From contig NC_065542.1 in assembly GCF_932294415.1 (NCBI RefSeq), positions 41,009,942 to 41,073,941 of the forward strand: a stretch of 64,000 nt of DNA. Reading direction: 5' to 3'. The first letter of the stretch is position 1, and the number at the start of each line of letters is the position of its first letter. Below the pieces are notes generated by a model, which saw only the letters and a list, made by a program, of their open reading frames with translations, did no database searches and was not told the origin of the DNA. The position numbers were made by a program, and so were the translations under genes. This document shows positions 49,706 through 61,223 of the stretch, one piece after another. The DNA comes from Quercus robur. Lineage: Eukaryota; Streptophyta; Magnoliopsida; Fagales; Fagaceae.

Positions 49706-50464
49706 GACTTAAGTATATAAATAAAAGATATTGATTCTAATCCGGGGTCCTTGCACCGGATTTGATTTCTTTAATCAATTTATTATTGCAAAATCCTCAG
49801 CCAAAATTTTTGGATCGTCCTTCTACATCACATCTACTGTGAAACCAATACTAACGCTCTAAGACGGGACTGAGAGAGAAAAGAAGCAACTTATAAGAAT
49901 ACATACAAAGTACAAAACAATGTCCAACTTTTGCATCTGTATGAGATCTTTTGCATTTGTACTCTTAGAGAGTGCCTAGATACCAAACGGGGGTTACAAG
50001 AACAAAACTGATGTAGTATTGCTCTATCTTAATAAATAAAAACTTAAAATGAAAAGTCAATTGAAATTTTCAAAAATTTATTAAAAAAAAAAAAAAAGCA
50101 ATTTTTATGGCTGCGTGATTGAACAAATCCTCTATATTTACGAAAATTATATATTGAGCTCCTATATTTACGGTAAAGCAACCTAGCTAGCAGCCAGCGA
50201 AGTCCAAATCATGCTGGATAAAGATAATGGTATTGACTAAGATGGAATAATAGACAGTACTCAATTATTATAGCATAAGAGTATAAGATAAGGCCCCCTC
50301 TTTGGAATTCAAACTCAAACCTCAAAACTAGGTTTTTATTTTATTTTATAATCTTTTATCTTGTTTACAAAAAATAGAATTATCTAATTTTGTATAAATT
50401 TATAGAATTTTATTTTGATTTATTTTTAAAATTTATAATACATAAAAAATTATTACATTTGACT

Positions 50465-50491
<27 letters not shown>
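49706..50491. other. AT-rich intergenic DNA
   Basis: No gene recognised. A-run near 50083-50097 and (TA)n at 50466-50491. Confidence 0.6.
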
Positions 50492-50496
<5 letters not shown>

Positions 50497-50715
50497 TTTT
50501 AGTATGTGCAGCTGCAAAATTTAACCACTCCAGGTCAAATGTAATAAAAAACTATGTATACTTGTTCTCATTTTTTTAAGGTATAAGTATGTTTTAGCAT
50601 GTTTTTAACAAAAAATAGATAAGTTGTTCCCAAACGGACATTAAGTTAATTTTTTATTTTTATTACATTTGAAGTGGAGTGGTCAACTTTTGCAGCTGCA
50701 CATAGTAAAAGCTTT
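50492..50715. mobile_element. Stowaway-like MITE, ~60-bp TIRs
   Basis: Left arm aaagcttttagtatgtgcag and right arm ctgcacatagtaaaagcttt are inverted complements. Similarity continues through gcaaaa, gaccactcca and caaatgtaataaaaa. TA dinucleotides flank both ends, the Tc1/mariner-type duplication, although the left side is a TA repeat and so is ambiguous. Confidence 0.75.
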
Positions 50716-50720
50716 ATAAA

Positions 50721-51092
50721 AATGGCTAAAATGCAAAACTGATTTTCTAAGTTTTTTCAAATTTCATTTCAGTTCTCTAACTTTGCTTTCATTCATTTCA
50801 GTCTTCTAAGTTTTAGATTTATTCAATTAAGGCCTTTTAATCAACTTTTATTAAAAAAAAAAAATTAAATCTGGAAAATATTTTTCAATTATTAATTGAA
50901 TTTTTTTAATTAAAAATTTTTGGAGAAAAATCTAAAAAATTGAAAAATTAACCACAACATATAACAAAAGTTTATGGAAAAATCATAGTTGAATAAACTT
51001 GAAAGTTAGAGGATTGAAATGAACAAAAGCAAAGTTAGAGGACTGAAATGAAATCTGAAAAAACTGAGGGTCAGTTTTGCATTTTAGCATTT
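50721..51092. mobile_element. MITE, ~95-bp TIRs
   Basis: Left arm aatggctaaaatgcaaaact and right arm agttttgcattttagcatt are inverted complements, continuing through tttcatttcagt(c/t)ctctaa and ctttgctttcattcatttca. The ~370-bp element lies five bases after the previous MITE and directly before the pararetroviral fragment. Confidence 0.75.
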
Positions 51093-51116
51093 ATATATAT
51101 ATATATATATATACCA

Positions 51117-51675
51117 TGATTATTATTTCAATGTTATTGCTATGATTGATTCTGGTGCGGATATGAACTGTATCCAAGAAGGATTAATCCCTTCCAAATA
51201 TTTTGAAAAATCAACTGGAAGATTGGATTCTGCTAATGGTACTCAAATGAAGATTAAATATGAATTAAATAATGCTCATGTTTGTCATGATAATGTCTGT
51301 TTCAAGTTTCCCTCTGTTCTTGTTAAAAACATGACTGATAAAGTGATTGTTGGACTTCCATTTATAAATGCTTTGAATCCTTTTCTTATTGAGCATGATG
51401 TAATTACTATTGATCCTTCTGGACAGAAAGTAAAATTCAAATTTGCTTCAAAGTTTGAAATTGATACTGATGATATTATCATTTCTCGCCTACAACTTGC
51501 AGAACATAGTAATCCAAGAAGCTTCATCATCCCAGGAAGAACTCTGGAGTATGAGTCACTTCTATATTGCAGATTCTGCAACCAGTACGCTATTTATCAT
51601 GAACATGAATGTAATAATGATCCTCCATGGGACCCTTATGATAGTTACCCGACTGATGCCCCTGATACTGATTAA
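51117..51675 (+). pseudogene. Endogenous pararetrovirus fragment: aspartic protease region
   Basis: An open frame (ATG at 51142, but similarity starts a few codons earlier) reads IDSGADMNCIQEGLIPSKY with the D-S-G protease active site, then DKVIVGLPFINALNPF, an equivalent of the protease flap and hydrophobic core. This arrangement is that of the protease of Caulimoviridae polyproteins (petuvirus/florendovirus-like). The C-terminal end (LLYCRFCNQYAIYHEHEC) is Cys/His-rich. Upstream movement and capsid regions and downstream reverse transcriptase are absent. Downstream sequence has stops in all frames. An old, inactive integrant; a plant retrotransposon with a similar protease is the alternative. 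Confidence 0.7.
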
Positions 51676-52310
51676 GTCATTCCTAGTGCAAACAGTTGAA
51701 CTAGCCAATGCACCTGCTTCTACATCTACTAAAACTGTTAAGTCCTCTACTAAGCCTAAAAAGATTTGAAGAAATTCGCAAGTACCCTGATGCTCTATAT
51801 GCCCTCCTCAAGATGAAATAGAAGGAGGAAGAAGCTGCTGATAATCATGATTCAGAAGATGAACTGTCCTCTGAAGTATTTGTTGCAAATAACCCATATT
51901 ACCCCTACAATTAGGAACTATTTGGTCATGATGAAGAAGACAATCCTGATTTAACAGAAAATTGATTCTCGTATTTGTCTGGCCTGCACGACGACCAAAA
52001 TGCTACAATATTTTCCCTGGTGAAGTCCCAATTATTGTACTGCTCACAAAAGATGCTGCTTTTGATGATTCCTAATGATTATGGTAACTTTGTTACTTTC
52101 GACACAAAATACCAAAATAGTAAAGACTGGTTCTTTGAACTGAAGTTCTGGGCTCCCGCTAACTTGAGTTGAAAAGTGAAAAGTTACTGTTCTCTTTTAC
52201 TGTTCACTGGTATTGTTCACTGTTACTATACACTTTTGTTGTTCATTACGTTTTTTCTGCCTATATAAGGGGGGATGTCCCTTATGTTAAAAATCAGAAT
52301 TCTCTTCCTC
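51676..52310. other. Degraded downstream part of the pararetroviral fragment
   Basis: Frames here are short and broken (for example KKFASTLMLYMPSS-like words near 51770). It ends in a promoter-like stretch with repeated tgttcactgt words (52199-52250) and a TATA box. No reverse transcriptase can be recognised. Confidence 0.45.
52263..52270 (+). promoter_or_regulatory. Pararetrovirus-like TATA box
   Basis: TATATAAGG in tgcctatataagggggg, preceded by repeated gttcactgt words. This resembles the transcript promoter of plant pararetroviruses. It lies about 40 bp before the left end of duplication copy B; copy A lacks it. Confidence 0.4.
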
Positions 52311-52543
52311 TGAAAGTACTTATTCTAAATCCAAATTTATTAAAAAGTGTATAAATATCAAACTTGTAATATCTAAAATCTTAAGCACAGTACTTATTAT
52401 TGCTACGGTTTTGTTAAACTACATTAACGTAGCAGTTCAGTCCACTTCGGTACAACTAAATTTAAGTGAAAGTATTTATAAACATAAAGGCTATTGTTAG
52501 GGTCATATTTTGTGTAATTGGCTAATCCTTTGACTTAATGCAC

Positions 52544-52770
52544 AGATAGTCGGCCTACTTCTAGCTGTTCCAACGATTATGCCCGTTCTAGCTCTACCAT
52601 CCACCCCTATCTTCATAATAGAAAGGGGTACTTTCGGGCTGATCTATGATGGGTCAAGGCGACCGAGAGGACACATACCTCCTCCATATTCCTTAAATGG
52701 GCAAGACTCGGATACTGCATGCGATAAGTATAATAGTTTACTGAACGACTACTTAGATCTTGATTGATTT
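52544..52770 (+). other. ~0.2-kb foreign insert with an open frame, possibly organelle-derived
   Basis: Inserted between ttaatgcac and ttacttgtaatt of the L1 LTR; copy A reads straight through (6596-6605). No target duplication. The insert is less AT-rich than its surroundings. It has one open frame from its start to TGA at 52767, including ATG at 52579 (62 codons: LALPSTPIFIIERGTFGLIY, then SRRPRGHIPPPYSLNGQ). The codon and base style recalls plant mitochondrial DNA and blunt capture suggests break repair. I do not recognise the protein, so the source is unproven. Confidence 0.5.
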
Positions 52771-53561
52771 TTACTTGTAATTGGGTAGAGATAAGATGGG
52801 TTTAGTACTTCAAGAAACATGTTGTTCAAGTCAAGTATTAAAGACATGAAGATTGGTCCAAGAAACAAGTGAAGAAAAATTGTTTATTAAGTCTCGACAA
52901 ATAGCTCAACAGATGCTTGCTATCAAGGCTTAATGTGAAGCTCGATAGATAGCTCGACAGTAGCTCGATCTATCGAGAATTATGATTTCAAAATTTCCAA
53001 ATCTGAAATTCAGCCCAGTCTTGTGTATTTGTTTGGGGTTTCTTTTCTTACAACCCTAGACATATATAAGGCTTACTTTAAAGGCCGTCACACAGATTCA
53101 GAGACAAAAAGAGACATATATTCTCTATGTGAAGCTACTATGTTTGTACGTCATAGGGTTTTGTAACTAAGTGCTCTAGATCTTCAATGTTGATGAAATG
53201 AATAACTTTGCAGCCAACAACATCTGTTCAAGTTGCTAGAATTAGTCATGTACTTGAGATCCGTGCAAAGGGTTAGTCACAAATTGGTGGTTTGTGCATC
53301 AAGGGAAAGAAGGTTACTACAAGATCAAGTCCAATTGGATTTTGGAGTAAAGGTTCAACTGTAGGTTGGTATTTCGAGATAGGCCAAGGGTAGTTGGTAA
53401 GATTTTTTATACTTGTAACCGCTTGATTATTGATTAGTGGATTCTTAGGAGTGGTGACCTTAAAATCACTCGATGAGGTTTTTGCCTTGCGAGGTTTTCC
53501 CCATTCATCAACAAATCATCGTGTTAAATTTATTTTCCACTGCACTTAGTTTTTTGGTGAT

Positions 53562-56146
53562 TGTTGACGCCCTGGCCTCGAAAACGGTAGTGGAAAAATC
53601 ACCGACGTCGTCGGGCCTTGTTCGACCACTTGTTGTGGTGACGCTCTCATGCACGCGGGGGGCCCATTGGAGGCCCCCTCTCGATTGGCGATTGGGTGTG
53701 CGCATGTGTAACAGTGTGTGGTATGGTTTGCACGTGGCTTCAGGTGCTCTCTCTCTCGGTGGAAGAAGGTAGGTCTACCTTTGGCGTTGTGGTAGGATTC
53801 TGAGCCAAATTTAAGGGATTACCAAAGGTAAGTGGAGTCGCCACCAATCATTGGGTTTTTCCAAGGTGTGATTGGTCACCTGTTTCTAGTTGATTTCATT
53901 ACCAATCATTGGCTAAGAAAAATGGCATTTTTCCTAATCTAATGTGGATGGAAAAAAATCTTGATTCTTGAGTCTGGAAGTTTGGTTACGTATGGGGAAG
54001 GTGTTAGGCACCCCACAATACCTGTCCAAGGACATTCCTTTTATTTTGATAAAACCTTAATTTTTGGAGATTGGCAGTAAAAACATAATTTTGACATTGG
54101 CTTTTGGGGCTTAGCATGCATGGGGGTTTTGAGGTTTGGCTTATGAATGGGTGTGGTCCCAATCTATGCATTCCTAAGGCATTTAGGCAAAGTAACAGAT
54201 TTTCACAGCGAAAATCCTGCGACATGTCACCTTACTTTCGTGGTGGAAATTAGGCATTGTTTCGGCTTACGTGACATGGGCTGTGTCAATCACACCAAAA
54301 GGGGCGAGCAGGTATATATATACATACATCATGTACAATGCAAGTACACAGAGCAGGAAAGTAAATGCCTACATCCCTGGAGCATGGCCCAAAATATAGG
54401 TGCATGAAAGTAAAAAGGGATCACCATACTCTAAAGATGAGGACGAATGGTCCATGACATGATATACCTAATACAACCCATCTAAGAGAGAAAGGGAAGA
54501 AGGAGAAAGGGGTTTTAAAAGAGTACATGACCAAAAGGGAGAGGCTAGACCCCTAAACCTAACTGAATGTAGCCACTTGGCTTATATCTACATGCTTGCA
54601 TCTGTGCCCTTTTTACTTGCACCTGGGAGACCGTGCCCTAGCTCCATGCGTCCTCGCTCCATGTGTGTACATGCAAAGGCAAAGACAAGAAACCAACAGA
54701 CAAGCAATGGAAGGAAAAGATGCAAAGTGCATACGAAGGAGGCATAAATCAGATAAGCACGATAGACATGGCAAGCAAAGCACAAGAAAGCAAGCAAACA
54801 AGCGAGAAGGCAAACAAAGAAAGAAAGCAAACAAAAGGTGGTGTTTGCAAGGGACAAATGTAGGTTTGGATCGAATGTCCATAACTTCATTGTGTTGAAC
54901 CATGGACGACACACTAACAAGCAAGACTCATGCATGGACATGTAAGCAAGCATGTAAAGATGCATAGAAACCCAACAAGTGGCACAAACAAGCATGGTAA
55001 GCACATCATCACATGGAACGGAAGAGGGGAAAGGTATGCACGAAGCAACCAGCATAATGGCGATGCATCCCAAATGGTTACATCCAAACAAGGCCTCATG
55101 GGCATCGGATGTAACCACACAACCACAAACCCACTAAGGGCGTCAAGTGTGGCAAAGCCTAGAACTAGAGAGGCTAACACAAGCATAAAGCATAGAAGCA
55201 AGCAAGCGTAGACATGCAAATAGGATGATCCAAACCCTTTGATGTGGGTCTTGGTGTATGGACGATGACAAAGACCATAGGGTCTAGATTGGGTCCTAAC
55301 CATTAAGCCAAAACACACGAAAATGCAATAAAAAGGAACAAAAGGGCTACAATAGCACATGGCATGACAAACAAGGTCTAGGCCTAAGCACATAAACAAG
55401 GTGTGATGTACGCAAGCACATGAAAGATAGCATAAATCATGTAGAGAACATAGATCCAATCACATAGGCATGTGAAACCATAGCTCAAAACATATAGTTA
55501 TGGAAACGTGCACGTAAACATGTAGAAACTTAGCACATAAACGTGGAAGAACATGAATCCAAGCATATAAGCATGTGAAGACAAGGATCTAACCATATAG
55601 CATGGATATAAACACATAAAACATATAGATCCAAGCAAGGCATAGCCAACAACATCATACAAGCATGTGAGCATGTAACCCTAACATCAACATAGAGCAA
55701 ATAGAGGAAAAAAGCATAGGAAAACATGGCATATAACATAAGGCATGTGGATATAAATATATAAGCATGTAAGGATGTAGATTTAAGCATGAAACATGGC
55801 ATAACACATAAAAAGCGAGGAGATTTAGGCTAGAAGCACAAATAAAGTAAGCAACATGCTAAAGAAAGCAATGAATCATGTTATTAAAGCATAAAGGCAA
55901 AATAAATACTAGAAAAAAGATTTAGAAGGTTAGGGGCGTTGATAGTAACTAGAAAGCTACATCCACACCCCTAAACCCCAAATCCAAGATGTAGAACCAA
56001 GGAGAAGAAGATTGGGTATAAGAACAATACCTTGTGTTTTTGGTGAACAGAGAAAAATCAAGAAACTTTGATGTGTTTTTTTTGTTTGGAAGAGAGGAAA
56101 AATGTGTAGAAGACATTCAGGCAGAGAGTAGAACCAAGGGAGACCT

Positions 56147-56185
<39 letters not shown>

Positions 56186-56866
56186 TCTAAAGGGTGCCTA
56201 GGGCCTTTTATAGCCCTGGCACGCCATTCAAGGCGGCAGCCTTTTGAGGGATGCCACCTCCAAACGGCCATGGATTGGGTTGATCTTGACACCTCTAGAA
56301 ATATTTTGACTTCCTGTTTCTGAAAAGGTATGGATCTTGAAAATCCAACGGTCGGATCGAAAGTTAAGGCTCTCGGAAGTTAGTGGTGCATCAATTGGTG
56401 CATTATCCCAGTTTTCGTGATATCTTAGCCATTCTAATTCCGATTTCGACCCATAAATAGTCGTTGGAATGAGAATTAGATAATCTTCTCAATGACTTTG
56501 GTTCCAACCCATTCTAATGATCGGATCAAAATTAGGGTTTTTTGGCCCACTAGAGATCAACTTTTGGTCAAACTTGGTCAAATTAGCCAAAAATCTCCAA
56601 GAAGCTCGGGTTTGATAAAAACAAAAACCATGAAAAGTATTGTTTTGTGAGAATTTTGACCTTATTTGACCTTCAGTTAATTCTAGGTTGACTAGGGGCA
56701 TTTTGGTCATTTTAGTTGAAAAATGCACTTTGGGTGCTTCGATGTTCGAACGGGTTGCGCCATGTCATTCTAGATGTTCTCGCAGCCCCATGGAGAGAAA
56801 ATAATATTTTTGGATTTTTCGGGGTCTAACATGCAAATCGAGGGCTGACAAAATATGGTAGCAACA
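53562..56866 (-). mobile_element. Very long solo LTR, family L2 (copy B)
   Basis: 3.3 kb, TGTTGACGCC...GGTAGCAACA, flanks GTGAT and GCAAT (decayed target duplication). It is colinear with 9065-12334, including the minus-strand TATA box (complement of ccttttatagcc near 56207). A T-run at 56151-56184 is expanded relative to copy A. Long minus frames (54588-55118, 54914-55459) are low-complexity translations. Confidence 0.75.
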
Positions 56867-57202
56867 GCAATTTGTTGGTTCCTTCACATTTTACATACAA
56901 ATTGAACTTAATTAATCAACTTGGATAATTGAAAAATTAACTAAAGTCTAACCATCTTAACCCAACAGCTATGTATATATAAATGTAATCTTTAGGGTAG
57001 TTATTCATTTGTTTTAACGTCATTACTTTTAAATGAATTGCATGCAGTCAATTATACCTTCAAGCAAAATAAATATATGCATGTATGTATGTATAATTTT
57101 TATTTAAATAAATTATTCATTCTCTTAAAAGAGATTATCATGATAATCAAACTCATATCAAATTTATACTGAATATATATAATTTATTCGCTAAATTTTA
57201 TT

Positions 57203-57203
<1 letters not shown>

Positions 57204-57261
<58 letters not shown>
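57204..57261. repeat. (GA)29 microsatellite
   Basis: A pure GA run where copy A (12671-12695) has a short interrupted tract. A second GA run lies at 57752-57791. The surrounding 56973-58370 has no gene and matches 12440-14080. Confidence 0.97.
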
Positions 57262-57264
<3 letters not shown>

Positions 57265-57754
57265 TTGTGATGAGGAACTAAAAAATACAACACCAAAATG
57301 TATGAACCAAAATAGAGTTTTAAAAATCACAATGATTCATCAATAAGTAGAGTTGTAAGAAAGAATAAAAAATCAAGAGAAAGAAAATAACCATTTTTCA
57401 AGAGAGAATGTGAGAGAGAATAATAAGAAATTTATAGAAATTAATATGAGAAGAAAACAAAGTAAAAATAAAAAATATAGTAAGAACATCAAATTATTCA
57501 ATTCATGTTATGTAATAAAATAACATTATATTATTATATACTAAATTTTTTTTAAAGGAAAATTATTATATACTATCTTTATAATGCAATATGATAACAT
57601 CTATGAAATCAAAGACAATAAAAAAGATAACAACTTAAAGACACAAAATTTAATCACATCATCCCAAAGTAGAGTTCTAAATAATACAAAATTCATCAAA
57701 CTAAAGTATAGATGCAAGAAAAAAAAATCCACCAAAAATGAAAAAAAAAATGAG

Positions 57755-57795
<41 letters not shown>

Positions 57796-58374
57796 ACATT
57801 TTGTGCGTGGGAAAACTATGTATAGAATGGGAAAGAGATTTGTAAATTTATAGTAGGAGGAGGGGAATAAGAAAAACAAAAAATAAAGGAAGATAAAAGG
57901 ATAGAGAAAAAGTGGTATTATGATAGATAGTAATGGGGAGATGAAAAAGGAAGGGAAAAGTTAGATAAAGTATAACAATTGGGAAATTAATAAGAAAAAA
58001 GAGAGTTTAAAATAAGAGAGAGAATGTTGAAAATGGATGGATAATGTGGCTGTTGATGTAACTCAACAGGAGCAAAGTAAAAATAAATACTACACTTCAG
58101 TTTATATATATATGTGTGTGTGTGTGTAGTTCTTTCCAAAAAACAAAATGTGTATACACATATGTGTAATAAGTTTTAACCTAACAAAAATAACACTTTG
58201 TGTATGTAAATCCACAACAACATAAACAGATCAAAGAAAAAAATTGAAGCAAATTTGAATTTAGCTTTAGGAATCTTGTCAAACACTTTAAGGGTGATGA
58301 GGCTGGATTCATTTCTTATATAAGCGATGCCCTAAAAGTCTTTAACTTTTGTATTAAGATAAGGTGAGTAATAA

Positions 58375-58534
58375 GTACGCCCAATAATGCTCAACAAGGA
58401 GGCTTTTACCAAACTCATTATTAGTCCCGATCGAGGGTATCTCCCTGGGGCCTGGGGGTATGTTGGAACTCGGTTCCAGCCCAAGAAGGGAGGTTGAGGT
58501 GAGATATATTTAGTAATTATATATTTCTTAACAA

Positions 58535-58591
<57 letters not shown>

Positions 58592-58985
58592 AGGAGGCTT
58601 TTGATAAAAATACTATTTTTGCGAAGATTATTTGCATCAGCTTGACAAGTGAAATGTCCCTTGCATCTTACCTAACGTCACTTACATAATTACGGCAGGC
58701 AATGCATATACGCACTGTGCAATAGGAAGCCTTTGACATCATTAAACATGTCATTTTACCCCATCAAAAAAAAATTAAAAAACATGTCATTTTATTCAAC
58801 AATTAGTAAAATATTTCCCTCGCAAATAAACGTGCCTAAATTGTGTCCAAATATGTAGTTGTGGATTTGTATGGATGAGATCATTTTTTTTTTTTTTTGG
58901 TCTTACTTTGAATATCTATTTTTGTACGTATTCAGGATAATGTTTTGAAACCAGACTATCAACCAGAAAACTTCACCATTCTGCT
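58375..58985 (+). promoter_or_regulatory. Conserved upstream block of dioxygenase gene 3
   Basis: Counterpart of 14090-14645, with a poly-A expansion at 58541-58589 and a small insertion at 58758-58790. A 1.66-kb transposon now separates it from the gene. Confidence 0.6.
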
Positions 58986-59848
58986 CATTCATTGTACATT
59001 TCCGTGATGAAAAAGTCAAGTTAGAAAAAACAATTTACAAAGAGGGATTGTTTAGAAAGCAACTAGGAAGAAAATATTGAAAAGCTAGACTGATCCAGGT
59101 TTTAGGCAATGAACCTACACTAGTTGCACAACCGTTTCCTCATTAACAATGACATTTATTGGTGATCTTTGGAATGACATTTTCTGTTCAACATATATTA
59201 TTATTATTATTAGGCGAAAAACCTATTTTCGTCTTTACATTTTCAAACGATTCCCACTTTAGCATTAAAAAATGTTACATCAGCATTTAAATTTAAAAAA
59301 AATTAATTTATTAATTATAACTAAATAAAAAAAATTAAAAACAGAATTAAAAACTAAAAATCATATGAATTGAGATCTAAGTGTGTCTTGAATAAGAACA
59401 ACAAGAACACAAACCCAGATCCAAGATCACAAACCCATAAATTAAAAAAAAAAAAAAAAAAAACCCTTTCAACACCGAATTCTCAAGAAAATCACTAATC
59501 CACATGATTTTCACAAAGTCCATAATTGAATAACTAATCAGCCATACAACACCGAATTCTCCAGTAAATCAAACCCATAAACCCAATAAACAAACCAATC
59601 TCCAACAAACCATAAACCTATATTTTCTTAGGAAACAAACACAAAATAAACCCAAAAAATTTAGCTCAAATACAAATTCATAAATCACAAAGCCTCTATT
59701 TTCTTAAACCCTACAAAATCATCAAAGACCCATAACAGGCCACACCTAAAATCTGGGTTTGTTTTCACTCACTCTCTCTCTAGCAGCTACGAGTGAGAGA
59801 AGATTTGGTGGGATTTTTTTTTTGGTTCTGGGTTCGATCGGAGGAGGG

Positions 59849-60045
59849 ATGGTGATGGCGGAGAATGATCAGGAAGCGAGTGGTACCAAGTCAAAGTCGA
59901 AGTCTACATGGAAGACTCCAGTGGCGGTGGCGATGAATGGCGATGATGCTCCTCCTTCTCCTGTAATGATTGGTGCCTCGCCTAATTCTTGGCTAGCTCT
60001 TTCCGATGCAGCCGCAATGGCGGCAACGGGAGGAGTAGCCTCAAA
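59849..60045 (+). pseudogene. Captured LARP1-like gene fragment
   Basis: Open from ATG 59849: MVMAENDQEASG, then SKSTWKTPV, DDAPPSPVMIGASPNSWLALSDA. Plant La-related protein 1 begins with a similar sequence, a W-K-x-P motif followed by PVM-G-A-xSWPALSDA. The La RNA-binding domain is not included. Only the N-terminal ~65 codons were taken. Resemblance is from recall of the family, not a search. Confidence 0.6.
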
Positions 60046-60047
60046 GC

Positions 60048-60240
60048 CTTGAGGTAGAGGTTGGAGAGCGATCCAATGGTGTCGCGATAGGCGGTCAGAG
60101 AGTTTTGAGAGAGAAGTCAGGATTTTTTGCTTTAGCTCCACCATTGCTAGATATGGAGGGAGATCTTGTGTTTTGCTTTGTGGCTTTTGGATTGGATTTG
60201 GGTTCTTGGCTTCTTCTTGTTGCTGTTGTTGGGATGACAT
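60048..60240 (-). pseudogene. Captured TORTIFOLIA1/SPIRAL2-like gene fragment
   Basis: Minus strand from ATG 60240: MSSQQQQQEEAK, then AMVELKQKILTSLSKLSDR (residues 32-50), the start of the N-terminal HEAT/TOG-like array of plant TORTIFOLIA1-like microtubule-associated proteins. One frame over, 60089-60048 reads YRDTIGSLSNLYLKA, a later HEAT segment of the same protein. The two pieces are therefore joined by an internal deletion with a frameshift. The frame stays open to 59869 by reading the neighbouring fragment backwards. Confidence 0.7.
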
Positions 60241-60245
60241 TTTTT

Positions 60246-60302
<57 letters not shown>

Positions 60303-61148
60303 GTGTTGTTGGTGTTGTTACATTTGAGATCTGGGTGTTGATTTTTTTAGTAAGTTTGAGTGAAGGAAAGAAAGTGTGTGTACGTGGGTGTTTTTTTCTT
60401 TCTTTGTTCTTAGATTTGGGATTGTGTTTTTGTTGCTCTTGTTCAAGACACACTTAAATCTCAGGGTTTAGTGTTTTTTATTTTTATTTTTTTTTTAATT
60501 TCTGGGTTTGTGTTCTTGTTATTCTTGTTCAAGGCACACTTATATCTCAATTCATATGATTTTTAGTTTTTAATTCTGTTTTTTGTTTTTTAGTTAAAAT
60601 TAATAAATTATTTTTTTTAATTTAAATGCTGACGTGGCATTTTTTAATGCCAAATAACATTTTTTTTGTTATTATTTTAATGGCCACGTCAGCGTGTGCC
60701 AATAGTGCACTCCGTTTGTCACGTGTGCATTTTCTGTCTCTAATGTAACGGCAGGGACAAAAACAAGACGTGTTTTTCAGAATAAGGACTAAAAGCTAGG
60801 AAAATAAAAGTTAGGGATCAAAGTAAGAATCACGTGAAAATATAGGGACGTAAATAGGTTTTTCGCCTTATTATTATTGTAAATGTCTAGACCAAGTCCA
60901 AGGAGGTGATATACCATGCATTAAATACATGTTTCTTCCCTTTCACATAGAGGTAGACCCCACATATGTGAAGTCCATCTCCATGTGAGAGAAAAGAAAT
61001 ATGGTGTATTTTCTCAAAGTCCAAGAGTGGATATCTCTACTGGCCTTTTTGTAAGTTATCTTTTACATGCATTTTTATAATCATAGATATCGAATCTACC
61101 AGTTCAGTCAACAAAGGCATTGATCTATCTTGTACCATTCTTTTGCTT

Positions 61149-61156
61149 ATATATAT
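61149..61156 (+). promoter_or_regulatory. Candidate TATA box of gene 3
   Basis: TATATATA about 70 bp before the ATG, as in gene 1. Confidence 0.5.
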
Positions 61157-61223
61157 GATCACTTCCAACCCCTCAATTTGTAAGTAATTCCATTTTGACA
61201 ATCCAAATTCCACCACCTTTAGG

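Larger units (their letters stand above)
52495..56967 (+). mobile_element. Solo LTR, family L1 (copy B), with nested L2
   Basis: TGTTAGGGTCATATTTT...TAACCCAACA with the exact 5-bp target duplication GCTAT at 52490-52494 and 56968-56972, the same target as in copy A. Without the insertions it is about 1 kb. Confidence 0.92.
59213..60867. mobile_element. Pack-MULE-like element carrying two host gene fragments
   Basis: Termini GGCGAAAAACCTATTT and AAATAGGTTTTTCGCC. The left arm extends ~210 bp, matched by 60500-60867 with an extra ~160 bp in the right arm. The 9-bp flanks TTATTATTA (59204-59212 and 60868-60876) fit a Mutator-type duplication but lie in a TTA repeat. Copy A has the empty TTA repeat at 14888-14906. 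The interior holds fragments resembling LARP1 (+) and TORTIFOLIA1/SPIRAL2-like (-) genes plus a GA microsatellite (60247-60297). No transposase. Confidence 0.87.

Noticed and set aside
53508..53772. Short frames of 65-99 codons at the left end of the L2 LTR
   Set aside because: They are not shared in frame with copy A (9064-9352) and have no domain.
54588..55459. Cys/Leu-rich frames of 176-181 codons on the minus strand
   Set aside because: They read through CATG-rich low-complexity LTR sequence. The matching positions in copy A (10092-10468) are broken differently, so there is no conserved protein.
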